DNA of 11,022 bases from Acidobacteria bacterium UBA2999 (lineage in GTDB: Bacteria > Acidobacteriota > Vicinamibacteria > Vicinamibacterales > UBA2999). Under the pieces are notes generated by a model. That model had not been told where the DNA came from. It saw only the letters and a list, made by a program, of their open reading frames with translations, and made no database searches. Below are positions 1-7,643 of this stretch, in pieces (the first letter of the stretch is position 1; every line of letters begins with the position of its first letter). The DNA lies in assembly GCA_002346475.1 (NCBI GenBank), contig DDZV01000032.1, forward strand, positions 23,754 through 34,775. Direction: 5' to 3'. Position numbers and translations under genes: made by a program.

Positions 1-701
1 TCTGGCGCCCACATATGAAATGGAACTGCAGCGATCTTAAAGCCTATCCCTGCTGTTACAAGTATGAGTGCAAGCGGTAAGAGTTGTTGGTTCTCACCTT
101 CTCCCAAAGCTGTTGCAATAACATGAAGGTTTGTTGAGCCAGTGAGTCCGTACAGCAGTGACATGCCATAAAGCAAAATGCCCAACGAAAAAGCCCCGAG
201 TAAAAAATACTTCACTGCGGCTTCATTGGATCGAGGATTTGGCTTTAAATAACCCGCAAGAATATAGAAGGCAACCGCCATCGTTTCTAATCCAATAAAA
301 ATAGTGATTAGTTCGATCCCGCTGGCTACAAACATCATGCCGAGCGTGGCACTTAGTACCAGAAAACAATAAACACCAGCCGGTGCATCCTCAACAGTCA
401 GGTAGGAGCCAGACATCATTAAGGTCAGTGCAGCAGCTCCAAGAAACAGTAGCTTAAAGAACATGCCGAAAGCATCGATTGACATCAGGCCACGAGCAAT
501 AGTTGTATCTGGATTGCCAATCATTACAACACTGAACGCTGTTACTGCCACAACACCTACAGACAAACTAATCATCTTGCCACGCTGTTCGCGAGGCACA
601 TAAAGATCTGCCAGCAACACCACCATAGCTCCGATTGCCAACACAATCTCAGGGATGATGTAAAAGAAATCTAAGGCAGATACGCCTGGTGGCAGCGTCA
701 A
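1..701 (-). CDS. nuoN: NADH-quinone oxidoreductase subunit N (N-terminal part, cut by window edge)
   Basis: Antiporter-like proton-pumping subunit of the complex I membrane arm. About 233 residues are visible. The frame stays open to base 1, so the C-terminal half lies outside the window. A hydrophobic N-terminus (FYIIPEIVLAIGAMVVLLAD) is followed by the family signature around residues 130-175: LETMAVAFYILAGY, then SNEAAVKYFLLGAFSLGILLYG. The visible part ends in KIAAVPFHMWAPD, the start of the conserved segment after the TM7 lysine. The start is a TTG (701-699) overlapping the nuoM TGA by four bases. It has a strong GGGAGG Shine-Dalgarno six bases upstream, whereas the first in-frame ATG would remove most of TM1. 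Last visible gene of the operon and probably translationally coupled to nuoM. Identity is secure; the TTG start is an inference. Confidence 0.96.
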   Translation of the reverse strand, partial: MTLPPGVSALDFFYIIPEIVLAIGAMVVLLADLYVPREQRGKMISLSVGVVAVTAFSVVMIGNPDTTIARGLMSIDAFGMFFKLLFLGAAALTLMMSGSYLTVEDAPAGVYCFLVLSATLGMMFVASGIELITIFIGLETMAVAFYILAGYLKPNPRSNEAAVKYFLLGAFSLGILLYGMSLLYGLTGSTNLHVIATALGEGENQQLLPLALILVTAGIGFKIAAVPFHMWAP

Positions 702-2380
702 TGCTGGCCTCCCGTTGTAGGCACTGCTACCAATGGCGTCGTATCTGTGACACATGGTGCTACAGCAAAGCTTGGAGTCGCCACCTGTGCCTGTACAGTC
801 ACGACAGAATCTGACTGTCGAGTTTGATTAACCAACACGAGATTCTCTGAACCACAAGAAGCCAGTTCCCCTTGATTGCTGTACTCGGGACTAACACGAG
901 ATATCACCCGTGACACAGAGGTATCCAGCCTGTCAAGAAATGGTTTTGGATAGAGGCCAATCCAAAAAGCAAGAATGAGAAGTGGCACAAAAAGCGAAAT
1001 CTCTCTTAAGTTAAGATCTAATAGCCCCTCATTTTTGGGGTTATTAATTTTTCCAAACATCGTACGTTGGTACAGCCACAGCATGTAAGCAGCACCCAGT
1101 ACAATTCCAGCTGCAGCAACACCAGCCCAAAGCTTGTTGACTGCGAAAAGCCCTTGCAAGATAAGCAGTTCCCCAATAAAACCATTTAACGTAGGAAGGC
1201 CAATTGATGACATCGTCATCACCAGAAAAATAGCTGCGTACACTGGCATCACTTTCGATAACCCTCCATACTCGGAGATCTCCCTAGTGTGACGACGTTC
1301 ATAAACAAGCCCAACCAGCAAGAATAATGCACCTGTTGAAATCCCATGATTGAGTTGCTGCACAATGCTTCCAGTAATTCCAACAGGATTTAGTGCAAAC
1401 ATGCCTAGCATGACCATAGCCATATGGCTGACGCTAGAATAGGCAACAAGCCTCTTCCAATCCTGCTGCGCCATTGCAACGAGTGCACCATAGATCACTC
1501 CAATGATCGACAATATGGCCAACATCGGTACAAACTCACGGCTAGCCTCAGGTAAGATTGGCAGGCTAAAACGAATGAACCCATAGGTACCCATTTTCAA
1601 TAGCACAGCTGCCAAAATTACTGACCCGGCCGTTGGTGCATCCGTATGCGCATCAGGTAGCCATGTATGGAAGGGAAACATTGGGACCTTAATCGCAAAA
1701 CCAAGAAAGAACGCTAGGAAGACCCACCACTGCAGATCTACAGGAAACCCATGCTCCTGGAAGCGAGTAATATCAAAAGTGTAAACACCTGGATTGGCGG
1801 CTTCAAAGCTGAAATATAAAGCCAGAATCCCAAGCAACATGACTACACTGCCTACAAGCGTATAAAGAAAGAATTTAATCGCTGAGTAGAGACGATTGGA
1901 ACTGCCCCAAATCCCAATAAGAAAATACATTGGGACTAGCATCACTTCCCAGAATAAGAAAAACAGCAAGAAGTCGAGTGCCATAAAAGCACCCATCATT
2001 CCTGTCTGTAGAACCAATAAGAAAATGTAGTACTCCTTGACCCTCTCGGTAATGGCTGTCCAAGAAGAAAGGATTGCAATAAACCCCATCAACGTCGTGA
2101 GCAGTAGCAACAGCACACTAAAGCCGTCAACCCCTAGAAAGTAGTCAGCGCCAATAGATGGAATCCAAGGAAGCCTCTCCACGAACTGGTACTCAGGGTT
2201 CTGTGGGTTGTACCAGAACCAAAGTGGCACTGATACGAGAAATCCTGTGGCCGCGACAATGTTCGCGATCCACTTGATTGTCTCTTCACGATGCTTATTC
2301 ACAAACAAGAGGAGCACCGCCCCAGCCAACGGGGTGAATAATATTAAGGACAACAGTGGGAAATTAGCGGTGTTTGACAT
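698..2380 (-). CDS. nuoM: NADH-quinone oxidoreductase subunit M
   Basis: Second antiporter-like subunit of the membrane arm, 560 residues, about 14 membrane helices. The proton-channel residues are in place: the TM5 glutamate (E145 in FWEVMLVPMYFLIGIWG), the TM7 lysine (K231 in AIKVPMFPFHTWLPDAHTDA), K262 in LLKMGTYGF, and E404 in NGFIGELL. Further conserved blocks are RLVAYSSVSHM and QQLNHGISTGALF. The family is usually near 500 residues (E. coli NuoM 509). Here a polar tail of about 64 residues follows YPKPFLDRLDTSVSRV, rich in Ser, Thr, Val and Gln, with two cysteines (C509, C543). The ATG start lies 92 nt after the nuoL stop, the longest gap in the operon, and no strong Shine-Dalgarno precedes it. 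The TGA stop overlaps the nuoN start. Function is certain; the role of the tail is unknown. Confidence 0.97.
   Translation of the reverse strand: MSNTANFPLLSLILFTPLAGAVLLLFVNKHREETIKWIANIVAATGFLVSVPLWFWYNPQNPEYQFVERLPWIPSIGADYFLGVDGFSVLLLLLTTLMGFIAILSSWTAITERVKEYYIFLLVLQTGMMGAFMALDFLLFFLFWEVMLVPMYFLIGIWGSSNRLYSAIKFFLYTLVGSVVMLLGILALYFSFEAANPGVYTFDITRFQEHGFPVDLQWWVFLAFFLGFAIKVPMFPFHTWLPDAHTDAPTAGSVILAAVLLKMGTYGFIRFSLPILPEASREFVPMLAILSIIGVIYGALVAMAQQDWKRLVAYSSVSHMAMVMLGMFALNPVGITGSIVQQLNHGISTGALFLLVGLVYERRHTREISEYGGLSKVMPVYAAIFLVMTMSSIGLPTLNGFIGELLILQGLFAVNKLWAGVAAAGIVLGAAYMLWLYQRTMFGKINNPKNEGLLDLNLREISLFVPLLILAFWIGLYPKPFLDRLDTSVSRVISRVSPEYSNQGELASCGSENLVLVNQTRQSDSVVTVQAQVATPSFAVAPCVTDTTPLVAVPTTGGQH
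708..713 (-). promoter_or_regulatory. Shine-Dalgarno site fixing the nuoN TTG start
   Basis: GGGAGG on the minus strand lies six bases before the TTG at 701-699, inside the 3' end of nuoM. It supports TTG as the real nuoN start. Confidence 0.75.
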
Positions 2381-2472
2381 AGACGATTATCAACTCAATA
2401 TTCGTTGTTCAAGATTGACAAGAACCGCTCGCCATCGAACCTACGACACGGCGATCACAGCCCAAAACTCGC

Positions 2473-4656
2473 TTACCGTACAAAAAGATAAACCGTAACA
2501 AACGTAAATACTCCAAAAAGCATTAGCAAAGCATAATTCTGAATTAAACCAGTTTGTACTCTTCTAAAAATATGACTCGACTCTTCTATTATTCTTCCAA
2601 CGGTATTAACCGCACCATCAACAATCGTCTTATCAGCTAACCCCGAAACCCAGGATGTGAGCTTTGTAATTGCGCCCGTACCATTGACAGCCCCGTCGAC
2701 TACAGTCCGATCGACAGCCCATAAGTTACGTGCACTAGCCATCGTGCCACGAATTACTGTCCGACCATATGCTTCGTCAACGTAATACTTATTCGTAAGC
2801 ACTCGATGAATATTTTTAAACCTCTGTGCGAGTTGCGTAGAGACTTGGGGTTGCTTCACGTACCACCGGTACGCGAAAAAAATTCCAAGTACGCCAATGC
2901 CAACAGAAAAAAGCATCAGGCCTATTTCTGCAGTATGTGAAATATGATGAGCACCAGAACTGTCACCGTGATCACCGGCAGCAACTTCGTGGCCTTCAGC
3001 AAGTCCATGTAATTCACTGCTGCCGCTATGCTCAACTACTGTTGCTGTTGAAAAGCTTGGCTCAAGAAAACTGCCGATGGCATTATTGCCACCCAAAACA
3101 GCCGGTACGCCAACTAAACCAGCAACAACAGCACCAACAGCTAGTGCCATTAACGGTATAGTCATGGCTCTTGGCGACTCGTGTGGACCGCTCCATTTAC
3201 CATGCCCGTGTCCAGCTGAATCCTCTTCGTGACTTTTCTGATCAGCACTAGCACCATCTTCATATGCTGGCTTTGTCCACTCTGGGCCACGATAAGCACC
3301 GTAGAAAGTCAAAGAAATTAGTCTGAACATATAGAACGCTGTCATCAGAGCAGTAAGAACAGCGACAACCCAAAGTGCTTTATTGCTAAGAAACGCTTCA
3401 AGCAGGATCTCATCCTTACTAAAGAACCCTGCCAACGGCGGGATACCAGCAATCGCTAGCGAGCCGATTAACATCGTTAGGTAAGTGATCGGCAAGTACT
3501 TCTTTAGCCCACCCATCTTGTTCATGTCTTGTTCGCCAGCCATTGCATGGATTACAGACCCGCTACCTAAGAACAAAAGGGCCTTGAAGAAAGCATGGGT
3601 CATGAGGTGGAATATGCCAACAGCAAATGCACCTAGACCCATCGCCGTAAACATGTAGCCGAGCTGAGAAACAGTAGAGTAAGCAAGTACGCGCTTAATA
3701 TCATTTTGGACTAAGCCAATTGAAGCAGCGACCACTGCTGTAAGAATTCCAACTACTGCAATAACTTCCATGATGATTGGGGCGTGCGAAAAAAGAACGG
3801 CATTCCGACCAACCATATATACCCCAGCAGTTACCATGGTAGCTGCATGGATCAGTGCCGACACCGGTGTTGGACCTTCCATCGCATCAGGCAGCCAAAC
3901 ATATAAGGGGATTTGAGCACTCTTAGCAGTAGCGCCGATAAACAATAAAAGGCAAATTAAAGAAACGGTTCCGAATTGAACCTCCACTGGCAAGGCTGCT
4001 GCCCGCTCAGCAATCACATTAAAATCAAGGCTCCCGAAGGTAACGAACGCCAAAAAAATACCAAGGATAAAACCCCAATCGCCAATACGATTCGTTATAA
4101 AAGCTTTTTTGCCAGCATCCGCAGCACTCTTCCGCTCATAGTAATAACCAATCAGCAAGTATGAGCAAAGACCGACTCCTTCCCAACCTACAAACATCAC
4201 TAGGAAGTTGCTCCCTAGGACAAGGAGGAGCATGAAAAAACAGAACAGATTCAAATAGCAAAAAAACCGAGCATAGCCAGAAGGCGGCTCATCATGCATG
4301 TACGCAGAAGCGTACACGTGAATAAGGAATCCAATTCCAGTAACAACAAGAATCATAATTCCTGAGAGTGGATCAAGACGGAAACCCCAAGGCACTTCGA
4401 AAGTACCTATGCTGCCATCAGTTAGTTGTAACGGGAGACTCGGAAACCAAGGAGCCAGGATCACTTCGTGCATCCGTACCGACGGATGCAACTCCAGCAA
4501 CTGCCAGAACGCGATCAGTGCCAGGACAAGGGCGCCAGCCATGGAGACACAAGCCACAGCAGCTGCTACAGACCGATTAAAATATCGAATTCCAAAGAGC
4601 CCGTTTACGGCAGCTCCAATGGCTGGCAACACGGGAATTAACCAGATTAGATCCAT
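2473..4656 (-). CDS. nuoL: NADH-quinone oxidoreductase subunit L
   Basis: Distal antiporter-like subunit of complex I, bearing the long lateral helix that runs along the membrane arm. At 727 residues it is longer than E. coli NuoL (613). Core blocks are canonical: GWEGVGLCSYLLIGYYYERK (TM5 glutamate E159), TAKSAQIPLYVWLPDAMEGP (TM7 lysine K245), SALIHAATMVTAGVY, KRVLAYSTVSQLGYM, and GFFSKDEILL (K414). The extra length is C-terminal. A His-rich loop at 476-492 precedes a membrane segment (about 500-522). A second His-rich loop at 541-574 precedes another (about 576-597). The lateral-helix region 600-697 contains two near-copies of a 26-residue unit. The last membrane helix spans about 703-726. 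The ATG start lies 34 nt after nuoK with only a weak AAGAGA upstream. Identity is certain; the extra segments are described separately. Confidence 0.97.
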   Translation of the reverse strand: MDLIWLIPVLPAIGAAVNGLFGIRYFNRSVAAAVACVSMAGALVLALIAFWQLLELHPSVRMHEVILAPWFPSLPLQLTDGSIGTFEVPWGFRLDPLSGIMILVVTGIGFLIHVYASAYMHDEPPSGYARFFCYLNLFCFFMLLLVLGSNFLVMFVGWEGVGLCSYLLIGYYYERKSAADAGKKAFITNRIGDWGFILGIFLAFVTFGSLDFNVIAERAAALPVEVQFGTVSLICLLLFIGATAKSAQIPLYVWLPDAMEGPTPVSALIHAATMVTAGVYMVGRNAVLFSHAPIIMEVIAVVGILTAVVAASIGLVQNDIKRVLAYSTVSQLGYMFTAMGLGAFAVGIFHLMTHAFFKALLFLGSGSVIHAMAGEQDMNKMGGLKKYLPITYLTMLIGSLAIAGIPPLAGFFSKDEILLEAFLSNKALWVVAVLTALMTAFYMFRLISLTFYGAYRGPEWTKPAYEDGASADQKSHEEDSAGHGHGKWSGPHESPRAMTIPLMALAVGAVVAGLVGVPAVLGGNNAIGSFLEPSFSTATVVEHSGSSELHGLAEGHEVAAGDHGDSSGAHHISHTAEIGLMLFSVGIGVLGIFFAYRWYVKQPQVSTQLAQRFKNIHRVLTNKYYVDEAYGRTVIRGTMASARNLWAVDRTVVDGAVNGTGAITKLTSWVSGLADKTIVDGAVNTVGRIIEESSHIFRRVQTGLIQNYALLMLFGVFTFVTVYLFVR
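2566..2721 (-). repeat. 26-residue tandem repeat in the NuoL lateral-helix region
   Basis: NuoL residues 646-671 and 672-697 align without gaps. VDRTVVDGAVN in the first copy matches ADKTIVDGAVN in the second, offset exactly 26 residues. The rest of the units has diverged. This is a protein-level repeat; the DNA copies are not identical. Confidence 0.7.
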
Positions 4657-4690
4657 GATCTCTTATCAACAAAAAGGCTTACAAATATAA

Positions 4691-4999
4691 CTACCACTTC
4701 AGCACATTCATTTCGTCAATATTGATGGTTTCCTTATTGCGATACATCGCCAAAATAATGCCAAGGCCCACTGCCGCTTCCGCAGCTGCCACCGCAATAA
4801 CAAAGAGAACAAACACCTGTCCAACAGAGTTTCCCCATTGCAACGAAAATGCCATTAGATTTACGTTGACCGCATTCAAGATGAGTTCTATGGACATAAA
4901 AATAATAATAATGTTTCGACGTGTAATCACACCGAAAACACCAATCATAAAAAGCGCCGCCGAAAGCAACATGTAGTGCGTTGGAGTAATGGGATCCAT
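4691..4999 (-). CDS. nuoK: NADH-quinone oxidoreductase subunit K
   Basis: Small three-helix membrane subunit of complex I, related to MrpC, next to the quinone end of the membrane arm. It has 102 residues, the usual length (E. coli 100). The two membrane glutamates essential for proton transfer are present: E38 in SIELILNAVN and E74 in AAAEAAVGLGIIL. Three hydrophobic spans lie at about 8-25, 29-50 and 60-85. The start overlaps the nuoJ stop by one base (TAATG). A GGAGGG Shine-Dalgarno at 5007-5012 lies seven bases upstream, so translation is probably coupled to nuoJ. Nothing unusual in the protein. Confidence 0.97.
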   Translation of the reverse strand: MDPITPTHYMLLSAALFMIGVFGVITRRNIIIIFMSIELILNAVNVNLMAFSLQWGNSVGQVFVLFVIAVAAAEAAVGLGIILAMYRNKETINIDEMNVLKW

Positions 5000-5502
5000 T
5001 ACAATTCCCTCCGCGCGAGAACAATTGCACCAATCATCGCTACGAGCAACAATACCGAGGCCACCTCAAATGGAATGAGGTAATCTGTATAAAGCATCAT
5101 CGCTGTTTCTTCAACGTAGCCAATTGTTGTAGTCGACGCTGAAGCTGCTGCAGGTCGAAGTGAAGCGTAAACACCAATCACTACAAGTTCACCCAACACA
5201 GCTGCTGTCATTGCCGCACCAACCCAGTTTCGTCTATTAGGATCGGTATACTCTTCAGGTGGTCGCTTATGATTGACGAGCATTACGACAAATAAATACA
5301 ACACGACAATGCCACCCGCATATACAAGCACCTGGATAGCAGCGACAAACATGCTGTTCATAGAAGCGTAAAGCAGGGCTACCGCTAAAAAGTCAATAAC
5401 AAGGAACAAAATGGCGTGTACCGTGTTACGCGTGCTCACCACAAGCAGAGCAAACAACAGAACTAAACCGCCCAGTGTATAGAAGGTGATTGTTTCAGCC
5501 AT
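4999..5502 (-). CDS. nuoJ: NADH-quinone oxidoreductase subunit J
   Basis: Five-helix membrane subunit next to the quinone-binding module of complex I, 167 residues (E. coli NuoJ 184). The conserved third helix reads QVLVYAGGIVVLYLFVVML (57-75), with the tyrosine and glycines (Y61, G63, G64) of the helix that rotates and forms a pi-bulge during turnover. Hydrophobic spans lie at about 5-24, 28-46, 52-74, 92-114 and 143-163. The ATG follows the nuoH stop with no spacer; AAGG in the end of nuoH may serve as a distant ribosome site. In the standard gene order nuoI would sit between nuoH and nuoJ, and here it is absent. Confidence 0.96.
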   Translation of the reverse strand: MAETITFYTLGGLVLLFALLVVSTRNTVHAILFLVIDFLAVALLYASMNSMFVAAIQVLVYAGGIVVLYLFVVMLVNHKRPPEEYTDPNRRNWVGAAMTAAVLGELVVIGVYASLRPAAASASTTTIGYVEETAMMLYTDYLIPFEVASVLLLVAMIGAIVLARREL

Positions 5503-6522
5503 TTAAAACATGACCTTGAAAATTCCTGAAACCACAATATTCGCAATGGCTAATGGAATTAAAACTTTCCACCCGATCCGCATCAATTGATCGTAACGGT
5601 ACCGTGGAAGAGTTGCCCGAATCCAAAGAAAAATGTAGAGGAACACAAAAGTCTTCAACAAAAACCAGCACCAACCAGGAAGAATACCTAAAAATGCCAG
5701 TGCTTCTACGTTAGGAAATGGTCGTAGCCAGCCACCCAAAAATAGTGTCGTAGCCACAGTCGAGACTACGATCATGTTGGCGTACTCAGCTAGAAAAAAT
5801 AGAGCAAACCGCATCCCGCTGTATTCAGTATGAAATCCACCCGTCAACTCCTGTTCCGCCTCAGGCATGTCGAATGGCGCACGATTTGTTTCTGCAAGCC
5901 CGCCAACAAAGAAAATAAAGAAAGCAACAGGCTGTATAAATAGATACCACACACCGTCATTAGCCTGAGCATTAACAATCTCAACCATACTTAGTGTGCC
6001 CGCACTAATAATCATGCTCACCAGTGCCATTGTTACTGCAACTTCGTAACTAATGAGCTGTGCAGATGCACGTAAACCTGCAAGCAACGGATACTTACTG
6101 TTTGAGGACCAGCCAGCCAAAATAATGCCGTACACACCTATCGACGCTACAGCAACTATATAGAGCAATCCGACATTAATATCAGCGATGTAAAGCGTTA
6201 CTTCACGACCAAAAAGTGATGCTGACTCTCCAAATGGAATAACGGAAAACATGACCAGCGCAGGTACTAAGACAAGCATGGGGGCAATGGTAAACACCCA
6301 CCGGTCTGCTTTCACTGGCGTAATATCTTCCTTAATCATCAATTTGACAACATCTGCAATTGGCTGAAGGATGCCGTGTGGCCCAACCCGCATCGGACCA
6401 AGACGAACCTGCGCCCAAGCAATAACTTTTCGCTCAAGTAATACCATGAAGGTAACAGCAACAAGTATTGCGTTCAGTACAATTAAGATCTTCAGCAATG
6501 GGATGACGATTGTGTCTATCAT
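5503..6522 (-). CDS. nuoH: NADH-quinone oxidoreductase subunit H
   Basis: Membrane subunit that builds the quinone chamber and links it to the pumping arm. It has 339 residues, full length for the family, with about eight to nine membrane helices. Conserved blocks: LLERKVIAWAQVRLGPMRVG (28-47), YPLLAGLRASAQLISYEV with E160, the acidic cytoplasmic loop AETNRAPFDMPEAEQELTGG (210-229) that lines the quinone tunnel, and WIRATLPRYRYDQLMRIGWK near the C-terminus. The ATG overlaps the nuoD stop (ATGA) and a GAGGT Shine-Dalgarno lies six bases upstream. The direct D-to-H junction omits nuoE, nuoF and nuoG. No unusual residue was seen in the motifs. Confidence 0.98.
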   Translation of the reverse strand: MIDTIVIPLLKILIVLNAILVAVTFMVLLERKVIAWAQVRLGPMRVGPHGILQPIADVVKLMIKEDITPVKADRWVFTIAPMLVLVPALVMFSVIPFGESASLFGREVTLYIADINVGLLYIVAVASIGVYGIILAGWSSNSKYPLLAGLRASAQLISYEVAVTMALVSMIISAGTLSMVEIVNAQANDGVWYLFIQPVAFFIFFVGGLAETNRAPFDMPEAEQELTGGFHTEYSGMRFALFFLAEYANMIVVSTVATTLFLGGWLRPFPNVEALAFLGILPGWCWFLLKTFVFLYIFLWIRATLPRYRYDQLMRIGWKVLIPLAIANIVVSGIFKVMF

Positions 6523-7643
6523 CGATCTACCTCGCCAAGCACGATGTCAATCGACCCAATGAGCGCAACGACATCTGCAACCAGATGCCCCTTCACAAGG
6601 CGAGGCAACGCTTGCAAATTGCAAAAAGATGGCGGGCGTACACGGAAGCGATATGGCGCTGTTGATTTTCCATCCGCCGCAATGAAATAACCGATCTCAC
6701 CCTTCGGTGACTCGATGGCGTGGTACGTTTCACCCGCAGGAGGCTTAATCATGCGTGGCACCTTACCTATAATTGGTCCTTCGGGAAGTCCTTCGATAGC
6801 CTGTTGAATAATTCGTATTGATTGGCGGAATTCTTCTAATCGCACTAGATAGCGGTCATATGTATCCCCGGCCTTGCCTACCGGCACCTCAAAAGCCATT
6901 TCGTCATAAGCTGCATATGGCTCATCTTTCCGTATATCTCGTTTGACACCAGACCCACGAAGCGCCGGCCCACTGAGACCAATCGCGATCGCCTCTTCTG
7001 CTGATATAACACCTATCTGCTTGGTCCGTTGCAACCATATACGATTGTTTGTCAAGAGCTCTTCATACTCCACCAACTTCTTGGACATCACATCACAGAA
7101 CGTGAGGACTTTCTTATCCCAACCTGGTGGAATATCAAGTGGCAGACCACCAATCCGCATGGAGTTGTATGTTAGGCGTGCACCGCAATACTCTTCGAAT
7201 AAATCGAGGATTAACTCGCGCTCCCTGAACGCATAAAGGAATACCGTCATCGCCCCAATGTCCATCGCGTGTGTGCCGAGCCATAGACAATGGCTCGCAA
7301 TCCTCTGCAATTCACACATTGCAGTTCTAAGGTAGCGAGCTCTACGCGGCACCTCGATTGACATGAGCTTTTCAACTGTCTGACAGTAACCAACATTATT
7401 TGTCGCTGCTGCCACGTAATCCATGCGATCCGTCAGTAGAATAATTTGTGTCCAGTCGCGACTCTCACAAAGCTTTTCGATCCCGCGGTGCAAGTAACCA
7501 ATAACAACATCACAATCAACAACACGTTCACCATCGAGCCGTAAAACAACCCTGAGCACACCGTGCGTACTCGGATGCTGAGGTCCCATATTGAGAACAA
7601 GCTCGTTTGTATCAAACATTGGACGTGGCTTGGTTGTTGCCAT
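6519..7643 (-). CDS. nuoD: NADH-quinone oxidoreductase subunit D
   Basis: The 49-kDa quinone-reducing subunit, on the cytoplasmic side where the electron wire meets the membrane. It has 374 residues as a stand-alone protein, not fused to NuoC as in E. coli. The N-terminal loop GPQHPSTHGVLR carries H27. Y76 in DRMDYVAAATNN lies 49 residues later, the same spacing as the quinone-binding pair His38/Tyr87 of Thermus Nqo4. The C-terminus RVRPPSFCNLQALPRLVKG...GEVDR is the standard family ending. It lacks the paired CxxC motifs that bind nickel in the related hydrogenase large subunits, so it is a true NuoD. The ATG directly follows the nuoC stop, with GGAG nine bases upstream inside nuoC. It needs NuoB, absent from this window, to receive electrons from cluster N2. 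Confidence 0.98.
   Translation of the reverse strand: MATTKPRPMFDTNELVLNMGPQHPSTHGVLRVVLRLDGERVVDCDVVIGYLHRGIEKLCESRDWTQIILLTDRMDYVAAATNNVGYCQTVEKLMSIEVPRRARYLRTAMCELQRIASHCLWLGTHAMDIGAMTVFLYAFRERELILDLFEEYCGARLTYNSMRIGGLPLDIPPGWDKKVLTFCDVMSKKLVEYEELLTNNRIWLQRTKQIGVISAEEAIAIGLSGPALRGSGVKRDIRKDEPYAAYDEMAFEVPVGKAGDTYDRYLVRLEEFRQSIRIIQQAIEGLPEGPIIGKVPRMIKPPAGETYHAIESPKGEIGYFIAADGKSTAPYRFRVRPPSFCNLQALPRLVKGHLVADVVALIGSIDIVLGEVDR

Noticed and set aside
2429..2454. TCGCC/GGCGA stem in the 92-base nuoL-nuoM spacer as a terminator
   Set aside because: The stem has only five pairs around a 16-base loop and no T-run follows on the minus strand, so it is unlikely to stop transcription.
2208..2498. Plus-strand 96-codon frame across the nuoM start and the nuoL-nuoM spacer
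   Set aside because: Mostly antisense to the conserved nuoM N-terminus, with no recognisable domain and no ribosome site. It is a shadow frame.
4409..4690. Plus-strand 93-codon frame opposite the nuoL N-terminus
   Set aside because: Antisense to conserved nuoL coding sequence, low-complexity composition and no homology recognised.
4734..5033. Minus-strand 99-codon frame overlapping nuoK
   Set aside because: It is an alternative frame of nuoK, which has complete family motifs and a good ribosome site. This one has none.
6519..7643. Possibility that the NuoD homologue is a [NiFe]-hydrogenase large subunit of an energy-converting hydrogenase
   Set aside because: The N- and C-terminal CxxC nickel-binding motifs are absent, while the quinone-site His27 and Tyr76 are present with the Nqo4 spacing.
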